Shown here in pieces: positions 15,644 to 24,252 of a DNA stretch of 34,173 nt. The notes under the pieces are model-generated. The model was given only the letters and a program-made list of their open reading frames with translations, made no database searches and was not told where the DNA came from. Both the position numbers and the translations under genes were made by a program. How positions within the stretch are numbered: the first letter of the stretch is position 1; each line of letters starts with the position of its first letter. The DNA is taken from positions 1 through 34,173 of the forward strand of contig CAYNHL010000025.1 in NCBI GenBank assembly GCA_964397015.1. The letters run 5' to 3'. The stretch is from MADRE2 sp964397015. GTDB lineage: Bacteria; Desulfobacterota; Desulfobacteria; Desulfobacterales; Desulfobacteraceae.

Positions 15644-18322
15644 TCAATGGGCTGCCGACCAGTTGTTCCCGATGCCGATATTCACGACCAGGGGCACCTT
15701 GAGAGTATACACGGATTCCATGACCTCTCTGGTCAGGGCCGTGACGTTGTCAATTTCGTTTTCAGGGGCTTCAAGGATGATCTCGTCATGGACCGACAAA
15801 AGCATCCTGGTTTTCAGCCCCCGGGACTGAAGCGCTTTTTCCATTTCAATCATAGCCAGCTTGATCAGGTCGGCGGCGCTGCCCTGTATGGGGGTGTTGA
15901 TGGCGGCACGGTGTGCGAAATTTCTCAAATTTGCATTGCTGGAATTTATGTCGTCCAGGCGGCGTTTCCGTCCGAAAATGGTGGCCACTTCTCCTGTTTT
16001 TTCGGCCGATTCGATTGTTTCGTCGATAAAGCGCCGGATACCTGAATACCGCTTGAAGTAATGATCGATATAATTCTGGGCCATCTTCCGGCTTATGTTC
16101 AAATCCTTTGCAAGCTTGTAACTGCTCATGCCGTAAATAATGCCGAAATTGATGGCTTTTGCCTGGCTCCGCAGTTCATCGGTTACAAATTCCGGCAGAA
16201 CCTGGAAGACTTCGAGCGCTGTCCTGGTATGGATATCCTCACCGTTTTTAAAGGCCTGGATCAGGATCCCGTCATCGGCGCAATGAGCCAGGACCCTGAG
16301 CTCAATCTGTGAATAATCTGCAGAGATAAGTGCATGGTCTTTTTCAGGAACAAAGGCTTTCCTTATCTGTTTTCCCTCGCGGCTTCGGATCGGGATATTC
16401 TGGAGATTGGGCTTTGAGCTGCTCAGGCGCCCGGTCACGGTTACGGTCTGGTTGAACGATGTGTGGATCCTTCCTGTTTCCGGGTTCACAAGGCCGTCAA
16501 GAGCATCTGCATAGGTGGACTTGAGTTTTGCAACGGTCCGGTGCCGAAGCACTTTTTCCGGCAGCTCATGGTCCCTGGCCAGGGTATTGAGCACTTCCAC
16601 GTCCGTGGAATAAGCGGTTTTCTTTTTGGTTTTTTTCTGGGTTTTCAATCCCAGTTTTTCAAACAGGATCACTCCAAGCTGCTGGGAGGAATGGATATTG
16701 AAAGATTCTCCGGCAAGCTCGTATATTTTTTGTTCCAGGATGTCCAGCTCTTTCTGGAATTCAACGGACAGGTGTTTGAGCTGCTGCCGGTCCACCCTTA
16801 TACCGGCTATTTCCATTTGTGCCAGTACCGGTACCAGGGGCATTTCAATTTTCATCATGAGCTCATAAAGCCCTTTTTCCTTCAGCTCCTTTTCAAACAC
16901 CTCGAATGCCATGAAAGTGAGGTCCGCGTCTTCACAGGCATAGGGCACCGCCCGTGCCAGCGGTACATCCTGGAATCCTATGGCCTCTTTTCCCTTGCCT
17001 GTCACGGATTCATAGGAGATGGTCTTGTGCCCGAAAAGGGACATGGCGATACTGTCCAGGGAATGTCCCCTGACTGCGGGGTTGAGCAGGTAAGAGGCGA
17101 TCATGGTGTCGAACACCATACCGTTGAGACGTATGCCGTATCGTTCCAGAACGATATAGTCATACTTGATATTCTGTCCGATCTTTCGAATCCGGTCATT
17201 TTCCAGGATTGGCTTGAACAGATTTATAATCAGATCCCGGGACGGCTGTTTTTCTTCGCCGGTATCTGTGTGGGCAACCGGGACGTAGAATCCCTGGTGG
17301 ACCTGGACACAAAAACTGATCCCCACCAGTTCGGCCTCCATGGGATTTTTTGACGTGGTCTCGGTGTCTATGGCAAAAAGGCCTCTGGTTTCAAGGGTTT
17401 GTGCAAGACTTTCCATTGCCTGGCGCGTGGTGACGAGCTGGTACGATTTTTCACAAGTGTCGGCCTCTGGAGAAAATTCCCTGGCAAGTGTCTTGAACTC
17501 AAAAGAGCGGAACAGTTGGAAGGCCTTTTTTCTGTCAAAGGGCCTGAGCCTGAAATCTTCAGTCTCATGGCTGGTATCCACGGCCGTGTTGATGGTTGCA
17601 AGTTCCCTGCTCAAAAAGACCTGGTCCCTGAACTGGATCAGGTTGTCATGCAGTTTTTTCTTTTTTTCCAGTGAGGCGATCTTTTCATAGATACCCTCGA
17701 TGGAGTGGAATTCTCTGATAAGCTTGACAGCGGTTTTAGGACCCACTCCCGGAAGTCCCGGAATGTTGTCTGATGCATCGCCGCACAGGCCGAGGTAATC
17801 CGCAAACTGCGAGGGATCGATTCCCATATCGGCCTTGACGGATTGAAGGTCCAGGATCTTGTCCTTCATGGGGTCCCACAGAGTACACCTTGGTGTTATC
17901 AACTGAATGAAGTCCTTGTCACCGGTGACCATGATGACATCAAATCCTTCCTCCTGTGCCTGCCTGGCGTACGTGCCCACAAGATCGTCGGCCTCGTAGC
18001 CGGACTTTTCGACCATGGGAATGTTAAGGGACTGGATCACCTGTCTTATGTCGGGGATCTGGATTGACAGCTCCGGCGGCATGGGAGGGCGGTTGGCCTT
18101 GTAATCCTCATAAAGATCATGACGGAAGGTCGGCCCCCTGGCATCGAAAAAAATGACCGCGTAATCCGGTTCATGTTCCTTGATCAGCTTGAGCAGTATC
18201 CGGGTGAATCCAAAGGTGGCGTTGGTAGGGTGGCCTTCGGCCGTGCTCAGGTGGCGGATGGCGTGAAACGCGCGGTACAGGAAGGCACTGCCGTCAATCA
18301 GATAAATTTTATGGGTTTCCAT
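15644..18322 (-). CDS. polA: DNA polymerase I
   Basis: An 892-residue full-length Pol I. Residues 1-290 are the 5' nuclease (YLIDGSAFLYRAFHA, TGDKDFIQL, LPGVGPKTAVKLI). Residues about 300-480 are the 3'-5' exonuclease with Asp319 and Glu321 in FAIDTETTS and DTMIASYLLNP, so proofreading is probably active. The family A polymerase domain has SKPNLQNIPIRS, ADYSQIELRVLAH (motif A), the finger helix RSQAKAINFGIIYGMSSY and HDE at 845-847 (motif C). It acts in excision repair and Okazaki fragment maturation. The ATG follows GCAGGTAAAA. nadK lies downstream in the same direction. Confidence 0.98.
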   Translation of the reverse strand: METHKIYLIDGSAFLYRAFHAIRHLSTAEGHPTNATFGFTRILLKLIKEHEPDYAVIFFDARGPTFRHDLYEDYKANRPPMPPELSIQIPDIRQVIQSLNIPMVEKSGYEADDLVGTYARQAQEEGFDVIMVTGDKDFIQLITPRCTLWDPMKDKILDLQSVKADMGIDPSQFADYLGLCGDASDNIPGLPGVGPKTAVKLIREFHSIEGIYEKIASLEKKKKLHDNLIQFRDQVFLSRELATINTAVDTSHETEDFRLRPFDRKKAFQLFRSFEFKTLAREFSPEADTCEKSYQLVTTRQAMESLAQTLETRGLFAIDTETTSKNPMEAELVGISFCVQVHQGFYVPVAHTDTGEEKQPSRDLIINLFKPILENDRIRKIGQNIKYDYIVLERYGIRLNGMVFDTMIASYLLNPAVRGHSLDSIAMSLFGHKTISYESVTGKGKEAIGFQDVPLARAVPYACEDADLTFMAFEVFEKELKEKGLYELMMKIEMPLVPVLAQMEIAGIRVDRQQLKHLSVEFQKELDILEQKIYELAGESFNIHSSQQLGVILFEKLGLKTQKKTKKKTAYSTDVEVLNTLARDHELPEKVLRHRTVAKLKSTYADALDGLVNPETGRIHTSFNQTVTVTGRLSSSKPNLQNIPIRSREGKQIRKAFVPEKDHALISADYSQIELRVLAHCADDGILIQAFKNGEDIHTRTALEVFQVLPEFVTDELRSQAKAINFGIIYGMSSYKLAKDLNISRKMAQNYIDHYFKRYSGIRRFIDETIESAEKTGEVATIFGRKRRLDDINSSNANLRNFAHRAAINTPIQGSAADLIKLAMIEMEKALQSRGLKTRMLLSVHDEIILEAPENEIDNVTALTREVMESVYTLKVPLVVNIGIGNNWSAAH

Positions 18323-18414
18323 TTTTACCTGCTTTGGGTATAGTCGATTTAATATGAACAGGGACAGCCATACGTTTATATACTATCTTTTTTGGCTGAG
18401 GAGAAGTAAATTAT

Positions 18415-18645
18415 ATGACATCGAACCAGATGCCGGCCCAACAGAGTAAAAAACAAAAACGTCAGGGCAGGCGTATCCTGGAATGCCATTGCTGCAGGCA
18501 GACTTTTCCTTTCTGCTGGAACTGCCGCTGCGGGTTCTCCATATGCCAGGCATGCATGTATGAAAACCAGTGGGGCATGACCTGTAACGGCATTACCTGG
18601 GAGTGCCCGGACTGCGGCGGACAGAATGGATACGGCAACCAGTAG
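18415..18645 (+). CDS. cysteine-rich zinc-ribbon-like small protein
   Basis: A 76-residue protein with a basic N-terminus (QQSKKQKRQGRR), then eleven Cys residues between about 25 and 68. They are arranged as ECHCC, FCWNCRC, ICQAC, TCNG and ECPDCGG. CxxC pairs are typical of zinc ribbons or treble-clef/rubredoxin-like knuckles, and this number suggests two metal sites. GAGGAGAAG lies about 8 bases before ATG 18415. It ends 16 bases before the purN start and is probably in the same transcript. I do not recognise a named family; a nucleic-acid or protein-binding role is inference. Confidence 0.7.
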   Translation: MTSNQMPAQQSKKQKRQGRRILECHCCRQTFPFCWNCRCGFSICQACMYENQWGMTCNGITWECPDCGGQNGYGNQ

Positions 18646-18661
18646 CGGCAAAGGACAGGCC

Positions 18662-19387
18662 ATGAAAAAAAACATTGCAATCGGCACCCTGATTTCAGGG
18701 GGCGGCACCAACCTGCAGGCTATCATCGATGGATGCAAAGACGGCACCATACAGGCCCGGATTTCTTTCACCGGGTCTGACAGGCCCGGTGTAAAAGGCC
18801 TTGAACGGGCAAAAAAGGCGGGCATAGATACCTTTGTTGTGGATTATGCACAGATTGTCAGTCAATACCGGTCCAATCCAGAGACCATTGAGCTGCCCCC
18901 GGATTTTGACCTGGAGGAAATCCGCTCCAGACAGCGGCTTTTCAAGCCCGAAACATCCCGGGACCGTGTAGATTTTTTTCTTGAATCCAGGGCGGTCGCC
19001 GAACGTCAGCTGCTGGACCGGATGGCTCAACACAAGATGGATATTTTGGTCCTGGCCGGGTTCATGCGGGTGCTGACCCCCTATTTTATCGACCGGGTCA
19101 ATACCGTGCCCGGAAAGTTCAGAATCATGAATATTCACCCGGCCCTGCTGCCGGCCTTCCCGGGAACTGACGGGTACGGGGATACTTTCCGTTACGGCTG
19201 CCGGATTGGCGGATGCACGGTTCATTTTGTCGATTACGGAGAAGACACAGGTCCTATTATCGGCCAGCGGGCTTTTACCATCGAGGATGATGACACACTG
19301 GAAAAGGTTCGGGAAAAGGGGCTTGCCCAGGAGTGGCAGCTGTACCCCGAGTGTATCAACAAGGTGGCACAAAGCCTTGAGAGATGA
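18662..19387 (+). CDS. purN: phosphoribosylglycinamide formyltransferase-like protein (enlarged PurN)
   Basis: ATG 18662 has AAGGA about 6 bases upstream; the frame extends to 18626 but that start overlaps the Cys-rich gene. The 241-residue protein carries the formyl-transferase core: ISGGGTNLQAIID (11-23), VLAGFMRVLTPYFIDRV (about 130-146), Asn157 and His159 in MNIHPALLPAFPG, and Asp195 in EDTGPII. These match the catalytic Asn-His-Asp set of GAR transformylase in purine synthesis. It is longer than typical PurN (about 190-215 residues) because of an inserted segment at about 65-105. The phosphate-loop region reads TGSDRPGVKGLERA, where many enzymes have SNKPDA. Function is probably standard, but substrate drift cannot be excluded. 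Confidence 0.85.
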   Translation: MKKNIAIGTLISGGGTNLQAIIDGCKDGTIQARISFTGSDRPGVKGLERAKKAGIDTFVVDYAQIVSQYRSNPETIELPPDFDLEEIRSRQRLFKPETSRDRVDFFLESRAVAERQLLDRMAQHKMDILVLAGFMRVLTPYFIDRVNTVPGKFRIMNIHPALLPAFPGTDGYGDTFRYGCRIGGCTVHFVDYGEDTGPIIGQRAFTIEDDDTLEKVREKGLAQEWQLYPECINKVAQSLER

Positions 19388-20967
19388 CATATACAGAAAC
19401 TGAATTCAGCATATGCCCCGTCAGCGGGCTGAAACGGATTTCACGGCCGGATTGGCGGTATGTGGGAAAACATCATGAATTCACTATAGAAGTCTGTGTG
19501 CTTGGGGACTGCATGCTCATGGTCACTGTTTCCGGGTACCTGGAAATCGAGGACCAGAAAGAAAGCATCGCTCTCCAGGACCGGATTTCAAGAAGTGTAT
19601 TCGGCGAGACCACTCCGTTCATCCAGGTCCAGCAGTGGGATCATTTCAAGGGAGCTTCCAACGAGGCACGACAGTTTTATATTGACTACCTGACCCGGAA
19701 TCCACGTATAAAGGGTGTGGTGTTTGTAAATGTATCTTTCAAGTTCAAGGTCAGCATACAGCTGGGGAAACGCCTGAACATGGTACCTTTTCCCGTATTT
19801 ATAGCACGGGATTACCCCCATGCCGTGTCGCTGGGCCTGAGGATACAGAAAGGGGATCTGTCCGGGGATCTTTTTGAAAACCAGGTCGTTTCACAGCCTC
19901 AGGTCGGAAAAATGCGTATCCCCAGGTTTTTTCTTCCGGGATCACGGGCTCAAAAAAAAATGCTGGCAGGATACCAGGATGAACTCCTGGCTTATTTGTC
20001 AGGAGTGGACTGGGAAAAAAAGGGAATCTCGAGTATTCCCTTTGAAACCGATCATCCGTTCAGGGAGCTGATCGATACCATTGCCGTCATAAAAGGTGAC
20101 CTGGACCGGCTTCTGGATGAACGGGAATCAGCGGAGCGTATTCTTAAACAAAAAGAGGACGAGTATAAAGCAGGTCTGGAAAAAAAAGTTGCCCGTCGCA
20201 CCCGGGCACTGGAAGTCGAAATTCAGAAGAAAAATCATGCCGAAAAGATCAATTCAGTGCTGTTCAGAATTTCAAATGCCGTGAACACCACCGCAGGCCT
20301 GGATGAGCTTTTCGCTTCAATCCACACCATCTTGAACGATCTGATCGAACTGCCCAATTTTATTATCGGTATTTATGACGTTTATAAGGATATGGTGCGC
20401 TTCCCATATTTTATTGATCAGCACCGTGGCCGGGTGCCTGTTATCGCGCTTACCGCCCATGCCATGAAGGGATACCGGGAAAAATGCCTTGCAGCCGGCA
20501 TGGACGATTATCTGGCCAAGCCTCTCAAGCGCAGGGAGCTGCTGGAAATGGTGACCCGGTGGGCCCCGGGGACAAAAAAGAAGACATTTCATGTTCCTGA
20601 AGAATCCCTTTCAGGGCCTGACGACATTCCCTTTGACCGGAACAGGGCACTAGTTGAATTTGATCATGATGATTCATTCCTCTGCGAACTGGTCAATGAA
20701 TTCATGGGGCAGGTCAAACAGCAGATAAAGATAATCGAAAAAGCTCTTGAAAGCAGTGATCCCAAGACAGTTAAAAAACAGGCCCATTCCATCAAAGGTG
20801 GTGCCGCAAACCTGGCTGCCGATCCCCTGTCCCGCGCGGCCTCCCGGCTCGAAGCCGCAGCCTGCGATGCAGAACCGGAGCAGTTGACCCGGCTGGCCGT
20901 TAGCCTGATACATGAATACAGTCGCCTGGAGAGGGCCTGCGAGCCTTTCTGCCGCCCATTTTTATGA
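19384..20967 (+). pseudogene. hybrid histidine kinase remnant: N-terminal sensor/GAF start fused in frame to receiver end and Hpt
   Basis: A 527-residue open frame whose ATG overlaps the purN stop by 4 bases (ATGA). Residues 1-175 are an alpha/beta region (VSGYLEIEDQKESIALQD and a hydrophobic VKGVVFVNV-like strand) of unknown family. Residues 235-295 form a coiled coil. About 296-347 are the start of a GAF domain (NDLIELPNFIIGIYDVYKD, then RFPYFIDQH). At residue 347-348 the sequence changes abruptly to the last third of a receiver (VPVIALTAHAMKG, AGMDDYLAKPLKR, Lys379). An Hpt domain with His468 in QAHSIKGGAANLAAD follows. The rest of GAF, HisKA, HATPase and the receiver Asp are absent, so autophosphorylation is impossible. 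The reading frame is intact. It could be a decayed gene, an expressed adaptor or an assembly collapse. Confidence 0.8.
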
Positions 20968-21028
20968 ACGGCTTTTTTTCTTTATTTCCGGGATTGATTT
21001 TTCTCCATGAGCCTTATATAGAAAAAAG

Positions 21029-21424
21029 ATGTCTAAACTTAAAAAAACAGTTTTCTATCTTGGCACAGGTTTACTGTTCACCCATGAACTCGATGCCGCC
21101 ATCAATAAAGAATGGCTGGTGCTGCCTCTCACGAGCTGGCTATCTGACGAGTTGGGGCAAAGCGTCTTCCTGTTAGCTCATGTTCCATTGTATGCTGTCC
21201 TGACGGCATTGATTGCAAGTAGAAAAGAAACAGTCCGCAAAAGAGCCAGGTTTCTGATATCGCTGTTCCTGATCATCCATGGAATACTTCATCTTGCGTT
21301 CATGTCGCATGAGTATTATGAATTTGAATCGATAGAGTCCGGCCTGCTGATTTATGGCGGTGCGTTGTGCGGCGCTGTTTACCTGTTTTTGAATCAAATG
21401 AGGGATGGCAGGAGTGCTGAATGA
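21029..21424 (+). CDS. small integral membrane protein (DUF6713-like)
   Basis: A 131-residue protein with four hydrophobic segments: about 7-20, 44-62, 73-92 and 104-118. Conserved-looking motifs are FTHELDAAINKEW near the N-terminus, LLAHVPLYAVL, and a HGILHLAFMSHEYYEF stretch in the third segment and loop. The His/Glu-rich HELD and HLAFMSHEYYEF motifs resemble the DUF6713 family as I recall it; function is unknown. The ATG lacks a strong ribosome site (GAAAAAAG). Its stop (21424) is 15 bases before the next gene, so the two are probably co-transcribed. Confidence 0.7.
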   Translation: MSKLKKTVFYLGTGLLFTHELDAAINKEWLVLPLTSWLSDELGQSVFLLAHVPLYAVLTALIASRKETVRKRARFLISLFLIIHGILHLAFMSHEYYEFESIESGLLIYGGALCGAVYLFLNQMRDGRSAE

Positions 21425-21439
21425 AGATATGGAGGAAAA

Positions 21440-21736
21440 ATGAATGTAATATTGGATCTTTGTGTTGTTCCAGTCGGGGTCGGGACCTCGGTTTCAGAAT
21501 ATGTGGCCGCCTGCCAGAAAATTATCCGGAAGGCGGGGCTAAAGTCACATCTGCATGCCTATGGAACCAACATAGAGGGGGACTGGGACACGGTTTTCAG
21601 CGTAGTCAAGGCGTGCCATGAAAAAATTCATGCCATGGGTGCACCGAGAATAAGCACCACGATCAAGGCGGGAACGAGAAATGACCGGGATCAGACCATG
21701 GAGGACAAGGTTCGCAGTGTGACAACAAAGCTTTAG
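21440..21736 (+). CDS. MTH1187-family thiamine-binding-like protein
   Basis: A 98-residue protein with GGAGG five bases before ATG 21440. It matches the MTH1187/YkoF-like (DUF77) pattern: an N-terminal strand VILDLCVVPVGVGTSVSEYV, then GLKSHLHAYGTNIEGDWDTVF, a helix with KACHEKIHAMGAPRI, and STTIKAGTRNDRDQTMEDKV. Members form tetramers of ferredoxin-like folds that bind thiamine-like or other small ligands; their physiological role is poorly defined. No thiamine riboswitch or biosynthetic gene is visible here. It is convergent with the hybrid kinase, 59 bases away. Confidence 0.9.
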   Translation: MNVILDLCVVPVGVGTSVSEYVAACQKIIRKAGLKSHLHAYGTNIEGDWDTVFSVVKACHEKIHAMGAPRISTTIKAGTRNDRDQTMEDKVRSVTTKL

Positions 21737-21795
21737 CCCGTTGAATAACATGAACCCTGACCCCGCCTTGACGGCATTGAAATTTTTAAAGAACG

Positions 21796-23829
21796 TCATG
21801 CAGGGCCAAGATGGGTTTCCATTATCCGGAGAATCTGCTCGAGCTTGATGGGTTTTGACATGTAATCATCCATTCCTGCGGAAAGAAAGAATTCCTTGTC
21901 TCCTTTCATCGCGTTGGCCGTCAGGGCTATAACAGGGGTATGGACCCGGTTTTTTTCAAGGAGACGGATCTGTTTTGTCGCCTCGACACCGTCCATGATC
22001 GGCATCTGGATGTCCATGAAAATAATGTCAAAAACCTGTTTTTTGAACAAAGCGACCGCTTCTTCACCGTTCTGTGCGATGGTGGCCTGCTGCCCGATTT
22101 TTTTGAACATGAGGTTGGCTACTTTCTGGTTGACCACATTGTCCTCGGCCAGAAGGATTTTTTTCCTGGGGAACTTTTTGCTTTGCCTGCCTTGAATTTC
22201 TTTGGCCTTGTAGCTGGTTATCAGGGGTTTGCAAGGATCTTCCAGGTCTTTTTTCGCCGTTCCCAGAATCGTTCTGATGCAGTCATGGAGTTTTTCCTTT
22301 TTAATGGGTTTTGTTAAAAAACCCGCAAAACCTATGTCCCGGATTTTTTTTGCATCTCCCCGGATGGCGTTTGAGGAGAGCATGACCAGGATGGTGTCGT
22401 GCAGATGCTTGTCTGTTTTGATGATGCGGCCCAAATCTTCCCCTGAAAGGTGAGGCATCTGGGAATCAATAAGGAGCATCTGAAAGGGGGTACCTTTTTC
22501 AGCCTCTTTTCTGAGCATGAGCAGGGCCTGGTCAACGGAGCGGGCTGAATCGAACGGACACTCCCATGATTTGAAGTATTCACCAAGCACCAGATGGGTG
22601 GTGTCCCGGCTGTCCACTACCAGTATTCTGGTCTGCCTGATATTATCGCATGGCTTGATTGCTGCCGCCTGTTCGGACTGCTTTTCGAAAACAGCGGTGA
22701 ACCAGAAGTGGGACCCTTTGTTCAGGCGGCTTTCCACGCCTATTTCACCTCCAAGAAGCTTTGCCAGCTGTTTTGATATGGCAAGGCCGAGCCCGGTACC
22801 TCCGTATTTTCTGGTAGTGGAGGCATCCACCTGGGTAAAAGGGTCGAACAGCTGCTCGAGTTTTTCGGGCGGGATACCGATACCGTTGTCGATAACTTCG
22901 AATTTGAGTACCGTTGTCCGTTCCTCTGACCCTGTTTCGGATATCCGGACAAATACGTCACCCTTGTCCACGAATTTCAGGGCGTTGCCGGCAAGGTTGG
23001 TTAGCACCTGCCGCAGCCGGCCAGGATCCCCCCTGAGAGCCAGCGGTACGTTTTCCTCGATCAGGCAGGCAAATTCAGCCCCTTTTTCAAAGGCTTTTAT
23101 AGCCATGGCATCGATAAAGGAATCCAGCGTAATTTCCAGGTTGAAGTCAATTTTTTCAACCTCGAGTCTGCCGGCTTCGATCTTGGAAAAATCAAGGATG
23201 TCATTGATCAGCAGCAAAAGGGATTCAGCGCTTTGCTGGGCAGAAACGGCGTAATCGAGCTGTTCCGGTGTCAGCTTTGTTTCAGCGAGCATGTCCAGCA
23301 TGCCCACGACCCCGTTCATGGGTGTCCTGATTTCATGGGACATGTTTGCCAGGAAAATGGATTTGGACTCACTGGCCGCCTGGGCTTTCTGGGTCATTTC
23401 CCTTGCAATCCTGGTCTGTTTTTTCAAGTCTGACTGCAGAGCGTCGCCGCTTCTGGCCGTAACTTCAAGAAGGGTGTTCTGTTTTTTGAGCAGTGCATTT
23501 TCCTCTCGCAGCTTCTCGTTTTCACAAAAAAGGGCGAATGGTACCTGATAGAGCAGGCATGCCAGTTCTTTGACAATGAACTCGATGGACCCTGGAAAGG
23601 ACAGGTGCCAGAGCCGGCTGGCCACCCTGTTGTAGGAAAGCGCCTCACCAGGAGTAGCGATGATGCAGTGGCTGGTTTTACATTTGGAATCGAAAAAGGC
23701 GACAGCGGCATCCAGGTCGGTGGAAAAAAGACAGAAATTGCAGTCCATCATATCCTGACAATCCTGAGTGATTTTTTCAAATCCAGGCGGATGCTGGTCT
23801 GTCAGGCTTAAAAACCGGTGAATATCCAA
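21796..23829 (-). CDS. hybrid histidine kinase with two receiver domains and a Cys-rich N-terminus
   Basis: The start is TTG 23829, nine bases after AAGGAGG; TTG 23838 in the same frame abuts that site and is unlikely. The 677-residue protein has an N-terminal region (1-105) with Cys24, 30, 33, 50 and 55, then a coiled coil (about 100-155). HisKA has His165 in ANMSHEIRTPMNG. HATPase has NLAGNALKFVD, DNGIGIPPEKL and GGTGLGLAIS. REC1 carries the Asp in LLIDSQMPHLSG, although its acidic pair reads VVDSRD. REC2 (ILLAEDNVVNQKV, MDIQMPIMDG, SKPIK) is canonical. No membrane segments are seen, so it is cytosolic. It lies 47 bases after the STAS gene in the same transcription unit and probably feeds a partner-switch module. 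Confidence 0.92.
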   Translation of the reverse strand: MDIHRFLSLTDQHPPGFEKITQDCQDMMDCNFCLFSTDLDAAVAFFDSKCKTSHCIIATPGEALSYNRVASRLWHLSFPGSIEFIVKELACLLYQVPFALFCENEKLREENALLKKQNTLLEVTARSGDALQSDLKKQTRIAREMTQKAQAASESKSIFLANMSHEIRTPMNGVVGMLDMLAETKLTPEQLDYAVSAQQSAESLLLLINDILDFSKIEAGRLEVEKIDFNLEITLDSFIDAMAIKAFEKGAEFACLIEENVPLALRGDPGRLRQVLTNLAGNALKFVDKGDVFVRISETGSEERTTVLKFEVIDNGIGIPPEKLEQLFDPFTQVDASTTRKYGGTGLGLAISKQLAKLLGGEIGVESRLNKGSHFWFTAVFEKQSEQAAAIKPCDNIRQTRILVVDSRDTTHLVLGEYFKSWECPFDSARSVDQALLMLRKEAEKGTPFQMLLIDSQMPHLSGEDLGRIIKTDKHLHDTILVMLSSNAIRGDAKKIRDIGFAGFLTKPIKKEKLHDCIRTILGTAKKDLEDPCKPLITSYKAKEIQGRQSKKFPRKKILLAEDNVVNQKVANLMFKKIGQQATIAQNGEEAVALFKKQVFDIIFMDIQMPIMDGVEATKQIRLLEKNRVHTPVIALTANAMKGDKEFFLSAGMDDYMSKPIKLEQILRIMETHLGPA

Positions 23830-23876
23830 CGCGGACAACCTCCTTGTAAATTGTCTCTTGTGGAAGTTTCAGGATG

Positions 23877-24227
23877 TCATGGCCATGGCGATTCGATGGA
23901 AATATTGTCCTCGTCAAGGGATTGAATGACTTCCAGGGATGTTTTCTGCCAGGTTTTATCCGGGGCCGTGACAAAAACCACCCGGGTGCCGGGATTCTTG
24001 TCCATGACAAAAGATACAATACATTTGATCCCGGATGAATTTAAAAAGTCAAGCCGGGTGAAATCCAGGCGGATCACATCATCCATCTGGTTTTTGATTT
24101 TATCGAAAAATGGTGTCAGAAAAAGGCCCGGATCTGCGTCATCGATTTCACCACTTATAACGGCTGTATCACCTGATGCAAAAAGAACGGCATTTTTATG
24201 AGTTTCTTCTGGAATATTAACGGGCAT
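23877..24227 (-). CDS. STAS-domain protein (anti-sigma-factor-antagonist type)
   Basis: A 116-residue single-domain protein with AAGGAG before its ATG. The STAS core strand and helix are visible in VIRLDFTRLDFLNSSGIKCI (about 51-70). The phosphorylatable Ser is probably Ser64 or Ser65 in NSSG, the position phosphorylated in SpoIIAA/RsbV-type antagonists. The neighbouring upstream gene (25 bases away) encodes an RsbW-like ATPase, its likely kinase partner. It is the middle gene of a three-gene unit, so a partner-switching role is well supported by context. The target (sigma factor, cyclase or other) is not visible. Confidence 0.88.
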   Translation of the reverse strand: MPVNIPEETHKNAVLFASGDTAVISGEIDDADPGLFLTPFFDKIKNQMDDVIRLDFTRLDFLNSSGIKCIVSFVMDKNPGTRVVFVTAPDKTWQKTSLEVIQSLDEDNISIESPWP

Positions 24228-24252
24228 TTTTCTCTCCTTGGAATTGCATGAA

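Noticed and set aside
16463..17353. Plus-strand open frame of 296 codons
   Set aside because: It lies antisense to polA, whose exonuclease and polymerase motifs are intact, and it shows no family motif.
18365..18398. CAGCCA and TGGCTG inverted repeat between polA and the Cys-rich gene
   Set aside because: The arms are only six bases long with a 22-base loop, too weak to call an operator or terminator.
20964..21176. Plus-strand open frame of 70 codons after the kinase remnant
   Set aside because: It overlaps the better supported membrane-protein gene in another frame and has no recognisable domain.
21663..21771. Perfect 10-base inverted repeat (TCAAGGCGGG and CCCGCCTTGA)
   Set aside because: The arms are about 90 bases apart and one is inside a coding sequence, so chance is a sufficient explanation.
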